A stretch of 64,000 bases of DNA. It comes from CAVVGB01 sp963747715. Its GTDB lineage: Bacteria; Actinomycetota; Thermoleophilia; Gaiellales; Gaiellaceae. The position numbers and the translations under genes were made by a program. The notes below the pieces were generated by a model. That model ran no database searches. It was not told the origin of the DNA and worked only from the letters and a program-made list of their open reading frames with translations. This document shows positions 1 to 6,816 of this stretch, piece after piece (position 1 is the stretch's first letter; every line of letters starts with the position of its first letter). The stretch covers positions 124,001 through 188,000 of the forward strand of contig CAVVGB010000008.1 in assembly GCA_963747715.1 (NCBI GenBank), written 5' to 3'.

Positions 1-1
1 T

Positions 2-163
2 CTCGTGGCTGCAGTCATCGAGAACTTCGGCTACCGCCAGCTGCTCGCGCTCTGGCGCACGCGCGCGCTCGTCGAACTCGCCCGGGGCCGACACGGCTGG
101 GGCGAGATGCAGCGCCGCGGTCTCGGCTACGCGCCGGCCGGCGAGCCTTCCGGCGGCCGGTAG
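2..163 (+). CDS. C-terminal end of a glycosyltransferase (partial, runs off the left edge)
   Basis: Only the last 53 codons are present, read in the frame that ends at TAG 161-163. The tail contains the pattern ENFGYRQ-LLALWR-x-RALVEL-x-RGRHGWGEMQRRGL. From memory this resembles the cytoplasmic C-terminus of membrane-associated family 2 glycosyltransferases of actinobacteria, which follows their last membrane segments. The catalytic part lies outside the window, so substrate and family are inferred from the tail only. The gene converges on the response regulator and overlaps its 3' end by 37 bases, a tail-to-tail overlap. Confidence 0.55.
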   Translation, partial: LVAAVIENFGYRQLLALWRTRALVELARGRHGWGEMQRRGLGYAPAGEPSGGR

Positions 164-834
164 CGATACCCGAACCCGCGCACCGTCTCGATCGGCCCCG
201 CGCCGGGAGCGGCGGTCTCGAGCTTCTTGCGCAGGTAGCCGACGTACAGCTTCGTGCGCGCCCGCGAGCCGCCGGACGCGTCTCCCCAGACGAGCTCGAG
301 CAGCTGGTCGGAGCTCAGCACCTGGTTCGGGTTGCGCACGAACGCGGCGAGTAACTTGAACTCGAGGGGCGTGAGCGCGACCTGCGTGCCGCCGACGTTC
401 ACCTCGCGCTGCGCGAAGTCGATCGTGACGAGGCCGTCCGCGTACGTCTCGGGTCGCTCTTCGCGGGGCCGGGCGCGGCGCAGGAGCGCCTCGACGCGGG
501 CGAGCAGCTCCTGACGCCCGAACGGCTTGGCCACGTAGTCGTCCGCACCCGCCTTGAGCCCGCGAACCCGCTCGAGCTCGGCCGTCCGCGCGGTGAGCAT
601 GAGAACCGGGATGTCGCTCAGGTCCCGAATGCGCTCGAGCGTCTGCCAACCGTCGAGACCGGGCATCGAGACGTCGAGCAGGACGAGATCAGGAGTGGCC
701 GCGTAGAGCGTGCGCAACCCTTCGCGCCCGTCCGGCGCCTCCGCCACCTCGTATCCGGCACGCTCGAGCAGCTGGCGCAGGAGGCCGCGAATGTCGGCGT
801 CATCGTCCACCACGAGCACGCGGGCGCGCTTCAT
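127..834 (-). CDS. OmpR/PhoB-family response regulator
   Basis: A 235-residue two-component response regulator. The receiver domain (about 1-118) has the acidic pocket D10-D11-D12, the phospho-acceptor D54 in LLDVSMPG, T81 and K103 in KPFG. The C-terminal winged-helix DNA-binding domain (about 135-230) has the usual LTPLEFKLL start and a GFGYRY ending. I chose the ATG at 834, preceded by GGAAAAGG, because it begins the receiver fold at once; the longer open frame upstream adds no homologous sequence. No histidine kinase is next to it, so it is an orphan in this window. It diverges from the receiver-like gene at 892 with 57 bases between them, so the two may share a regulatory region. Confidence 0.9.
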   Translation of the reverse strand: MKRARVLVVDDDADIRGLLRQLLERAGYEVAEAPDGREGLRTLYAATPDLVLLDVSMPGLDGWQTLERIRDLSDIPVLMLTARTAELERVRGLKAGADDYVAKPFGRQELLARVEALLRRARPREERPETYADGLVTIDFAQREVNVGGTQVALTPLEFKLLAAFVRNPNQVLSSDQLLELVWGDASGGSRARTKLYVGYLRKKLETAAPGAGPIETVRGFGYRYRPPEGSPAGA

Positions 835-891
835 ACCTTTTCCATACCAGATCGCGGAGACATCTTCCGCCGCCCCGGTCAGGATGGGGGT

Positions 892-1215
892 GTGGGTCGC
901 ATCCTGATCTGCGAGCCTGACCCCGAGGTTCGCGAGCTGCTTCGCCGTGTCGTCGAACGCCACGGCCACGAAGCGGTGCTCGAGCCGAACGGCCTGCGAG
1001 ACCTGTCCGGCGTCGTCCTGGAGCCCGCCGACGTCGTCTCGGTCGAGGTGGCGCAGGCGGCCCGGGCCCACGATCCCGAGCTCCCAATCATGTGCGCGAG
1101 CATCGAGCCCCCGACGGCGGGATCGCGCCGGCTCACTCCCGTGGCGCACGTCGTCAAGCCCTTCACCCTCTCCGAGCTCGCGCGCGCTCTCAGCGGAGCC
1201 TTCCCCTCCGCTTAA
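892..1215 (+). CDS. Stand-alone receiver-like protein with Glu at the phospho-acceptor position
   Basis: A 107-residue protein from a GTG start preceded by a G-rich ribosome site (aggatggggg). It has receiver-domain landmarks: E8 and D10 in place of the acidic pocket, S70 at the conserved Thr/Ser position and K89 in VVKPF. At the position of the acceptor Asp it has Glu (E52 in VVSVEV). This makes it a receiver-like protein that probably cannot be phosphorylated normally and may mimic the phosphorylated state. There is no output domain. It is divergently transcribed from a complete response regulator. Function unknown; a role as a constitutive partner or decoy is inference. Confidence 0.7.
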   Translation: MGRILICEPDPEVRELLRRVVERHGHEAVLEPNGLRDLSGVVLEPADVVSVEVAQAARAHDPELPIMCASIEPPTAGSRRLTPVAHVVKPFTLSELARALSGAFPSA

Positions 1216-1349
1216 CGACCACGAGCTGCTCGTCAAACGCGCAGCTCGCAGTCGGCCGTCAGTTAGCCCCCTTGGTGCCGTTACCGGTGGGTGGGGGTTC
1301 CCCGCCGCAGAAGCGGCGCACCAGTCCGGATTCTAACGCCGCCCGGGCC
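1216..1349. other. Convergent intergenic region with a strong hairpin
   Basis: This stretch lies between the 3' ends of the receiver-like gene and glnA. It holds a perfect 6-bp GC hairpin at 1303-1318 (cgccgc, loop agaa, gcggcg) next to a run of GGGGG/CCCC blocks that could extend it. There is no T tract on either strand, so factor-independent termination is uncertain. No open frame with a ribosome site is evident. The most economical reading is a bidirectional 3'-end structure. Confidence 0.35.
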
Positions 1350-2714
1350 TCACAGGACGGACAAGTACTTCTCGAGCTCCCACGGCGTGAGCTGGACGCG
1401 GTAGTCGTCCCACTCCTTGCGCTTGAGCTCGAGGTACCGGTCGAAGATGTGAGGGCCGAGCGCCTGGCGGGCCAGGTCGGAGCCGGCCAGCTCGTCGATC
1501 GCCTCTCCGAGCGTCTCGGGGAGCGCGACGATGCCGCGCTCGCGGCGCTGCTCCGCCGTCAGGTGGTAGAGGTTCTGCTCCATGGGCGGCGGAAGGTCGT
1601 ACCCCTTCTCGACGCCCTCCAGGCCCGCGTGCAGAAGCGCCGCGAAGGTGAGGTAGGGGTTGCACGCCGGGTCGGGGCAGCGGATCTCCGCGCGGGTCGC
1701 CTGCTCCTTGCCCGGGTGGTAGAGCGGAATGCGAATGAGCGCCGAGCGGTTGCGGCGCGACCACGCGCAGTAGACCGGCGCCTCGTAGCCCGGCACGAGC
1801 CGCTTGTACGAGTTCACCCACTGCGCGAACACCGCCGAGATCTCGCGCGCGTGGTGGAGTTGGCCGGCGATGAACGCCTTGCCGACGTCGGACAGGTGCC
1901 ACTCGTCGTCCTCGTCGTAGAAGGCGTTCTTGCCCTCGGCGAAGAGGGACTGGTGCGTGTGCATCCCCGACCCGTTCTCGCCGAACAGCGGCTTCGGCAT
2001 GAAGGTCGCGTAGGCGCCGAACTTGGCGGCCATCTCCTTCACGACGAGCCGGTACGTGATCGTGTGGTCGGCCATGTCGAGCGCGTCGGTGAAGCGCATG
2101 TCGATCTCATGCTGGGAGGGGCCGACCTCGTGGTGCGCGTACTCGACCGGGATGCCCATGTCCTCGAGGGCGGTGATGGTCGCGTTGCGAAGCTCCCACG
2201 CGGCGTCGAGGGTCGTCATGGCGAAGTAGCCGCCCTCGTCGAGCGTCTCGGTGACGTCGCTCGACTTGAAAAGGAAGTACTCGAGCTCCGGGCCGACGTT
2301 GAACGTGTCGAAGCCGAGCGAGCGCATGCGCTCGAGTGCGCGCCGGAGGACGTAGCGCGGATCGCCTTCGTACGGCTTCCCGTCCGGCGTGACGATGTCG
2401 CAGATCATGCGCGCAACCGTCGTTCCGTTCTGCGCGGCGGGCATGAGCGAGAAGGTCCTCGGATCCGGGATGGCGATCATGTCCGACTCCTCGATCGGGT
2501 TGAACCCGGTGATCGACGACCCGTCGAAGCCCATGCCGTCGTCGAGCGCGCCCTCGAGCTCCGCGGGAGTGATCGAGAAGCTCTTCAGGTGACCCTCGAG
2601 ATCGGTGAACCAGAGATGGACGAAGCGCACGCCCTCGTTCTGGACGCGCGCAAGCACCTCGCGGCGGGTGGCCGCGTCGCTCGTCGCCCTGCCGTTCTGC
2701 TCGACCTGCGCCAT
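1350..2714 (-). CDS. glnA: Glutamine synthetase, type I (short, GSI-alpha-like)
   Basis: Forms glutamine from glutamate, ammonia and ATP in the cytoplasm. The 454-residue product has the GSI signatures: MGFDGSS near residue 62, the ATP-site block KPLFGENGSGMHTH, NSYKRLVPGYEAPVY, and the R-rich site around SRRNRSALIRIP. It lacks the roughly 25-residue insertion that separates GSI-beta from GSI-alpha, and its length fits the alpha type, which is normally not controlled by adenylylation. The ATG at 2714 follows a perfect AAGGAGG. It is divergent from a second, longer glnA. The leader (2735-2790) contains stacked hairpins described separately. Confidence 0.95.
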   Translation of the reverse strand: MAQVEQNGRATSDAATRREVLARVQNEGVRFVHLWFTDLEGHLKSFSITPAELEGALDDGMGFDGSSITGFNPIEESDMIAIPDPRTFSLMPAAQNGTTVARMICDIVTPDGKPYEGDPRYVLRRALERMRSLGFDTFNVGPELEYFLFKSSDVTETLDEGGYFAMTTLDAAWELRNATITALEDMGIPVEYAHHEVGPSQHEIDMRFTDALDMADHTITYRLVVKEMAAKFGAYATFMPKPLFGENGSGMHTHQSLFAEGKNAFYDEDDEWHLSDVGKAFIAGQLHHAREISAVFAQWVNSYKRLVPGYEAPVYCAWSRRNRSALIRIPLYHPGKEQATRAEIRCPDPACNPYLTFAALLHAGLEGVEKGYDLPPPMEQNLYHLTAEQRRERGIVALPETLGEAIDELAGSDLARQALGPHIFDRYLELKRKEWDDYRVQLTPWELEKYLSVL

Positions 2715-2739
2715 CGTCTTGCCTCCTTAATGCAAAGAG

Positions 2740-2772
2740 CCCCGGGCACCTTGCCCGAGGCCTCGTCGCCTC
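2740..2772 (-). promoter_or_regulatory. Leader hairpins of glnA (1350-2714): hexaloop hairpin overlapping a terminator-like stem
   Basis: On the minus strand a hairpin with 5-bp stem GAGGC/GCCTC and six-base loop GACGAG (2757-2772) shares its 3' arm with a second 8-bp hairpin CCTCGGGC/GCCCGGGG with loop AAGGT (2740-2760). Only one of the two can form at a time, as in an antitermination switch. The T run after the second stem is weak (CTCTTTGC), so it may act on translation or pausing instead. A plausible -10 box TATACT lies just upstream (2785-2790). Loop position 4 is G, as in ANTAR-bound hexaloops, but position 1 is G rather than A. Confidence 0.4.
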
Positions 2773-2828
2773 ACCAGCTCTCTGAGTATATCGGGGCTAT
2801 CCGGCCCCATCGTTAGCGTTCTTTTCCG

Positions 2829-2896
2829 GCGCAGCCCCCGGCGGCAGCGCGTAGGCAACGGAGCCTCAGGAGTCCTGGCGACCCTGGGGCTTTTTT
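2829..2896 (+). promoter_or_regulatory. ANTAR-type antitermination leader of the second glutamine synthetase
   Basis: Two six-base-loop hairpins stand two bases apart. The first is GCGCAGCC/GGCAGCGC with one A-A mismatch and loop CCCGGC (2829-2850); the second is AGGC/GCCT with loop AACGGA (2853-2866). The 3' arm of the second is also the 5' arm of a 9-bp terminator stem AGCCTCAGG/CCTGGGGCT (2862-2891) followed by TTTTTT. This is the arrangement known for ANTAR-domain RNA-binding antiterminators: tandem hexaloops with A1 and G4, the second competing with a terminator, often before nitrogen genes. Loop 2 matches A1/G4; loop 1 has G4 but C1. No ANTAR protein is encoded in this window. Confidence 0.6.
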
Positions 2897-2915
2897 CGTG
2901 GACAAGGAGGAGCGG

Positions 2916-4358
2916 ATGCAGGAAACGACTACCAAGCATTACCTGGCGAACGGCACGCAGCCCAAGCCCGACGAAGCCCTGGCGTGGGCGATCGAGACGA
3001 AGGCGACGATGGTCGACTTCAAGTTCTGCGACCTGCTCGGCGCGTGGCAGCACATGACGATGCCGATCAGGGCGCTCGACGTGGACGCCTTCGAGGAAGG
3101 CCTCGGCTTCGACGGGTCGTCCATCCGCGGCTGGCAGGGCATCGCCGAGAGCGACATGCTCCTCATTCCGGATCCCGGCTCGGCCGCCCTCGACCCGTTT
3201 ACCGCAGAGCCGACGCTGTCGCTCATCTGCGAGATCGCCGACCCGGTGACGCGCGAGCCGTACCACCGCGACCCTCGCCGGATCGCGCGACGCGCGGAGG
3301 AGCACCTGAAGACGACCGGGGTCGCGGACACCGCCAACTTCGGTCCCGAGTGTGAGTTCTTCGTCTTCGACGAGGTCTCGTTCGAGCTCGGCATCCACAA
3401 GGCGGGCTACGAAGTCGACTCGGCGGAGGGCCACTGGAACTCCGGCAAGCCCGGACTCGGCTACACGGTGCGCGAGAAGGAGGGCTACTTCCCGCCGGCG
3501 CCGCACGACACGCTCGCCGACCTGCGCACCCAGATGGTCCTGACGCTCGAGCGGCTCGGCATCCCGTGCGAGTTCCACCACCACGAGGTCGCGTCCGGCG
3601 GCCAGTGCGAGATCGACCTCCGCTACCAGACGCTCACCCGCATGGCCGATCAGGTCATGAACTACAAGTACGTCGTCCGAAACGTCGCGCGGGCCGCCGG
3701 CAAGAGCGTGACGTTCATGCCGAAGCCGATCTTCGGCGACAACGGCTCGGGGATGCACACCCACCAGTCCCTCTGGAAGGAAGGCACGCCGCTGATGGCG
3801 GACAAGTCCGGGTACGCGGGACTCTCACAGCTTGCGCGCGCGTACGTCGGCGGCTTGCTCGCGCACGCCCCGGCACTCCTCGCCTTCTGCGCCCCGACGA
3901 CGAACTCCTACCGGCGGCTGGTGCCGGGCTACGAGGCGCCGGTCAACCTCGTCTACTCGCAGCGCAACCGCTCGGCGGCGATCCGGATCCCCATGTACTC
4001 GAGCTCACCGAAGGCCAAGCGCGTCGAGTTCCGCTGCCCGGACGCGACCGCCAACCCGTACCTCGCCTTCGCGGCGATGCTGATGGCCGGCCTCGACGGC
4101 ATCGAGAACGACCTCGATCCGGGCTCGCCGGCGGACTTCGACCTCTTCGAGGATCCCTCCGAGCGCATCGCCCAGGTTCCGGGCTCGCTTTCCGAAGCGC
4201 TCGACGCGCTCGAGTCCGACCATGCGTTCCTCACGCGCGGCGGCGTCTTCAGCGAGGACGTCATCCGAACGTGGATCGAGTACAAGCGGGCGAACGAAGT
4301 GGACGTCGTCCGCCTCCGGCCGCACCCGGCCGAGTTCGTCCTCTACTACGACGCCTGA
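2916..4358 (+). CDS. glnA: Glutamine synthetase, type I (long, GSI-beta-like) lacking the adenylylation Tyr
   Basis: A 480-residue glutamine synthetase from the ATG at 2916, chosen because AAGGAGG sits six bases upstream; a GTG at 2898 would put that ribosome site inside the gene. Conserved blocks are LGFDGSS, the metal site HHHEVA with GGQCEIDLRY, the ATP loop KPIFGDNGSGMHTH and NRSAAIRIP. It has the extra central segment of the GSI-beta type. At the site where beta-type enzymes carry the adenylylated Tyr (pattern NLYDLP) the sequence is DLFEDP, so residue 411 is Phe. Adenylyltransferase control is therefore unlikely. Leader control by the upstream antitermination-like structure seems more probable. 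A strong terminator follows. Confidence 0.95.
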   Translation: MQETTTKHYLANGTQPKPDEALAWAIETKATMVDFKFCDLLGAWQHMTMPIRALDVDAFEEGLGFDGSSIRGWQGIAESDMLLIPDPGSAALDPFTAEPTLSLICEIADPVTREPYHRDPRRIARRAEEHLKTTGVADTANFGPECEFFVFDEVSFELGIHKAGYEVDSAEGHWNSGKPGLGYTVREKEGYFPPAPHDTLADLRTQMVLTLERLGIPCEFHHHEVASGGQCEIDLRYQTLTRMADQVMNYKYVVRNVARAAGKSVTFMPKPIFGDNGSGMHTHQSLWKEGTPLMADKSGYAGLSQLARAYVGGLLAHAPALLAFCAPTTNSYRRLVPGYEAPVNLVYSQRNRSAAIRIPMYSSSPKAKRVEFRCPDATANPYLAFAAMLMAGLDGIENDLDPGSPADFDLFEDPSERIAQVPGSLSEALDALESDHAFLTRGGVFSEDVIRTWIEYKRANEVDVVRLRPHPAEFVLYYDA

Positions 4359-4912
4359 GTCACTGACGACACGCCGGGGGCCTGGTCTCCCGGCGTGTCT
4401 CTTCTTGCGACTAGCCGAAGGCGAGCAGGTAGGGCTGCCAGCGATCGGGGATCGTCGGCGAGGAGAGCGTGACGAAGAGGGCCGGAGCCGGGCGGGCGGG
4501 GCGGCGAGACGAGGCGCATGTGGACCTCTTCGGGCAGCCGGTTCCCCTTCTTCAGGTTGCACGGCGCGCAGGAGGTGACGACGTTCTCCCACACGGAGTC
4601 GCCCCCTCGGCTGCGCGGCACGACGTGGTCGAGAGTCAGCTTCCCGCTCGACCCGCAGTACTGGCAGCGGTGGCCGTCACGGGCGAACAGGGCTCGGCGG
4701 GAGATCTTGCGCTTGACCGCCCGGGGAACTCGGATGTAGTGGACGAGCCGAATGACGTGTGGCCAGCGAAACGTGTCGCTGGCCGAGCGGAGTGGTCGAG
4801 GCAGGTCCTCGATCACCTCCGCCTTGCCCTTGAACACCAGGACATGCGCCCGCCGCACCGAGCAGACGTTCAGGGGCTCGTAGCTCGCATTGAGGACCAG
4901 AACCTGTTGCAT
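4346..4912 (-). CDS. HNH endonuclease (McrA-like), frame broken near the C-terminus
   Basis: Small HNH nuclease of the type common in actinobacteria. From the ATG at 4912 (MQQVLVLNASYEPLN) it has a zinc pair CQYC, the HNH core LTLDHVVPRSRGG, and the second pair CAPC within a WENVVTSCAPCN stretch. After MRLVSPPRPP the open frame drifts into unrelated sequence and runs to 4346 across the glnA terminator. In the +1 frame from about 4490 the reading is RPAPALFVTLSS, then SPTIPDRWQPYLLAFG with a stop at 4411-4413. That looks like a natural ending and stops short of the terminator. A single-base indel in the C/G-rich run near 4485-4500 is therefore likely. The true gene is probably 4411-4912. Confidence 0.75.
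   Translation of the reverse strand: MQQVLVLNASYEPLNVCSVRRAHVLVFKGKAEVIEDLPRPLRSASDTFRWPHVIRLVHYIRVPRAVKRKISRRALFARDGHRCQYCGSSGKLTLDHVVPRSRGGDSVWENVVTSCAPCNLKKGNRLPEEVHMRLVSPPRPPGSGPLRHALLADDPRSLAALPARLRLVARRDTPGDQAPGVSSVTQAS
4368..4399 (+). terminator. Intrinsic terminator after glnA (plus strand)
   Basis: An 11-bp perfect stem GACACGCCGGG/CCCGGCGTGTC with a 10-base loop begins nine bases after the glnA stop codon and is followed by TCTTCTT. The opposing HNH gene, when its frame break is corrected, ends at 4411, just outside the stem. The hairpin can therefore serve both convergent genes. Confidence 0.8.
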
Positions 4913-4942
4913 CCCGGCCAAATCGTAGCCTGACCGCTTGGG

Positions 4943-5428
4943 TCAGTAGGTCATCGCGCGCTCGACGGCCTCCTGCTCCTCGGGCGAGAGGGCGACGGAG
5001 GGTCGGCCGCGATCGAGCTCCTTCACGTAGATGCGGGCGTAGTCCCGGCCCTGGATGGCGCTGACGACAACGCCGGAGCGAGCGGCGTCGAGAAAGGCCA
5101 GCGAGGCCGACTGGTGGCCGCCTGCGTCCTCGTAAGCGTCGTAGCGCACGATCGACGTGTGCGAGAGGCAGCCGTCCACGCGCTTGTCGATGCGGGAGAT
5201 CCCCGCGGCGATCTCGTCGACCGCCCGGTGGAGGTCGTCGATCCGCGCCTGGAGGGAGACCGCGAAGTTGACGAGGTCGTCCTTCCCGTCGCCGAGGACG
5301 ACGCTCTGCGCACGCCGGATCCGCCGCACCGTCAAGTAGAAGGCAAGCGCGAGCAGCAGGGCGACCCCGGCGGCAACGGCCGCGCCGAGAGCGATCCAGC
5401 CCGCCGCAGACTCGAGCGCCCCGCTCAT
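4943..5428 (-). CDS. DUF4446 family membrane protein
   Basis: A 161-residue protein with one N-terminal membrane segment (about residues 8-32), a helical stretch with heptad character (DLHRAVDEIAAGISRIDKRV), and the DUF4446 signature IVRYDAYEDAGGHQSASLAFLD followed by SGVVVSAIQGRDYARIYVKE. Family function is not established. The ATG at 5428 follows GGAAGGAG; upstream codons of the open frame add no conserved sequence. The ribosome site lies inside the complement of the 5' arm of the structured element at 5436-5588. Confidence 0.8.
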   Translation of the reverse strand: MSGALESAAGWIALGAAVAAGVALLLALAFYLTVRRIRRAQSVVLGDGKDDLVNFAVSLQARIDDLHRAVDEIAAGISRIDKRVDGCLSHTSIVRYDAYEDAGGHQSASLAFLDAARSGVVVSAIQGRDYARIYVKELDRGRPSVALSPEEQEAVERAMTY

Positions 5429-5435
5429 CTCAGTG

Positions 5436-5588
5436 CTCCTTCCGGTGACGCTGCCACGTTCGCGGCGAGCGAAAACCGAGCCAGGCAAGGACGCAGGGAG
5501 CCTGCGTATGGCATACGTGGGCGACTGAGGACGCCGCCTGGCGACGGTTTGCAGCCCGCCCGGACATGGAGGGCGTTGCCGGAGGGAG
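5436..5588 (+). ncRNA. Structured element, copy C of a three-copy family
   Basis: The element is closed by a 16-bp stem (CTCCTTCCGGTGACGC at 5436-5451 with 5573-5588, three G-T wobbles). Inside is the core GGCAAGGACGCAGGGAGC (5484-5501), then a 9-bp hairpin GCCTGCGTA/TACGTGGGC (5500-5522), then GACTGAGGAC. Copies A (24007-24169, minus) and B (54213-54380, plus) have the same order of parts with different but still pairing arm sequences. Such compensatory change argues for a folded RNA or single-strand DNA structure. It lies between two minus-strand genes, so in core orientation it is a stand-alone intergenic element. Read on the other strand, it ends in the ribosome site of DUF4446. I do not recognise it as any known riboswitch or RNA. 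Confidence 0.55.
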
Positions 5589-5593
5589 CACTT

Positions 5594-6727
5594 CTATCCG
5601 AGGGTGAAGATGACGACGTACTCAGCGGTGTTGTTGCCGGTGTTCTGCTCGCCCGCGACCGGCTCGACGTTGACCTTCACCACGTTCCTCGTCGTGAACG
5701 AGACCTGGCCGAGGTCGCCGAACGTCAGGGTCTTCGTGTCGCCCGGATTGATCAGCTCGATCACCTGGCGCTTCCGGATCGGCGGGTTCTGCTGAATCGT
5801 GAGCGTCACCGGGACCTGGGTCTCCTGGCTGTCGCCGCTGTTTCGGACGACGACCTGGAACGTGAGGCGGTCCGAGGCCTCGACGGTGTTGTCCTCCGTC
5901 GCCGAGAGCGTCTGGTCGCCGGGCTGCACCCGCACCGCCGAGATCTGGTTGCCGTGCAGTCCACCGGCCGTCGGGCTGGCGGTCAGCCGGTCGACGGTCT
6001 GCTTCCACGCCGTCGCGCTGATGAGATCCTGGTTCGAGAGGAAGTTCGAGTCGGGCACGGCGACACCCTGGATGTTCTCCCGGTCGAGCACGTCGGCGGC
6101 GCCCTCTTTGAAGAGATCGTCGTAGATGACGTCGCTCGCGATCAACCGGCTCGCCTGCTCGGCGAGGCGCCGTCCGGTGACCTGCGAGTCGGTCGTCGCC
6201 TGCACGGTCGCGAACGCCTGCGCGAGGCCGTCGAGGCCGCTTACGCGGAACTGAAGTGCTTCGACGAGGCTCTCCTGCTGCTCGCGCAACGGGCCGGGCG
6301 CGTCGATCTCACGCGCGCTCGCGACAACCTGCGCCTGCTGCTGGCGAAGGCCGTCCAGGTCGGCGCGGAGGTCGGCGAACTTGATGCCCGGCGTCGTCAG
6401 GAGCGTCGTCAGGTCCCTCCCGATCTGCTCGGACTGCGTGGCGCGCGCCTGCACGGCCTCCATGTAGTCCTGGTATTCGGCCCGCTTTTGGCCGGCGCGG
6501 CAGCTATTGACCCAGAGGACGAGGATGACCGCCAGCAGGATGGCCGCGACGATCAGGACGCCGAGCCGGAAGAGGCCCTGGCTCCCACCGCTCGGTGGCC
6601 CCGTGGGCAGGCGCCGGCGGCGCTTGGGCGGGCCCTCTTCGCGCCGCGGCTCCTCGAAGGTGGCCGCGTCGTCGAAGAAGTCGAAGTCGATGTCGGTCTG
6701 GGTGTCGGTTCTCTCGCGCTCGAACAT
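5594..6727 (-). CDS. Membrane-anchored coiled-coil protein with a C-terminal CARDB-like domain
   Basis: A 377-residue protein: an acidic, Arg-rich cytoplasmic N-terminus, one membrane helix (LGVLIVAAILLAVILVLW), an extracellular helical region rich in Gln/Ala/Leu (about 80-200), and a C-terminal beta domain. The tail has alternating RLTFQVVVRNSGDS / VPVTLTIQ / NPGDTKTLTF patterns like CARDB or DUF11 extracellular domains. The start is uncertain: the ATG at 6727 or a GTG at 6766, which lacks spacing from its GGGGAGA. It is divergent from the kinase of the cell-wall cluster, 89 bases apart. This suggests, without proof, a role in envelope assembly or signalling. Confidence 0.65.
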   Translation of the reverse strand: MFERERTDTQTDIDFDFFDDAATFEEPRREEGPPKRRRRLPTGPPSGGSQGLFRLGVLIVAAILLAVILVLWVNSCRAGQKRAEYQDYMEAVQARATQSEQIGRDLTTLLTTPGIKFADLRADLDGLRQQQAQVVASAREIDAPGPLREQQESLVEALQFRVSGLDGLAQAFATVQATTDSQVTGRRLAEQASRLIASDVIYDDLFKEGAADVLDRENIQGVAVPDSNFLSNQDLISATAWKQTVDRLTASPTAGGLHGNQISAVRVQPGDQTLSATEDNTVEASDRLTFQVVVRNSGDSQETQVPVTLTIQQNPPIRKRQVIELINPGDTKTLTFGDLGQVSFTTRNVVKVNVEPVAGEQNTGNNTAEYVVIFTLG

Positions 6728-6816
6728 GGCCGCTCGCGGGGTCCGGGGGTCGGGCGAGTCTACCACTCTCCCCGGAGATTGCAGGAGTTTGCAGCCGAAA
6801 AGCCAACGCGGGGAAA

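Noticed and set aside
1216..1349. Possible c-di-AMP (ydaO-type) riboswitch because of CCGTCAGTTAGCC and GGGAACC pieces
   Set aside because: The pieces occur on different strands or in the wrong order, and the region lies between 3' ends of converging genes with nothing downstream to control.
1092..2816. 574-codon plus-strand open frame opposite glnA
   Set aside because: Complement of a strongly conserved glutamine synthetase; composition is that of an antisense shadow in high-GC DNA.
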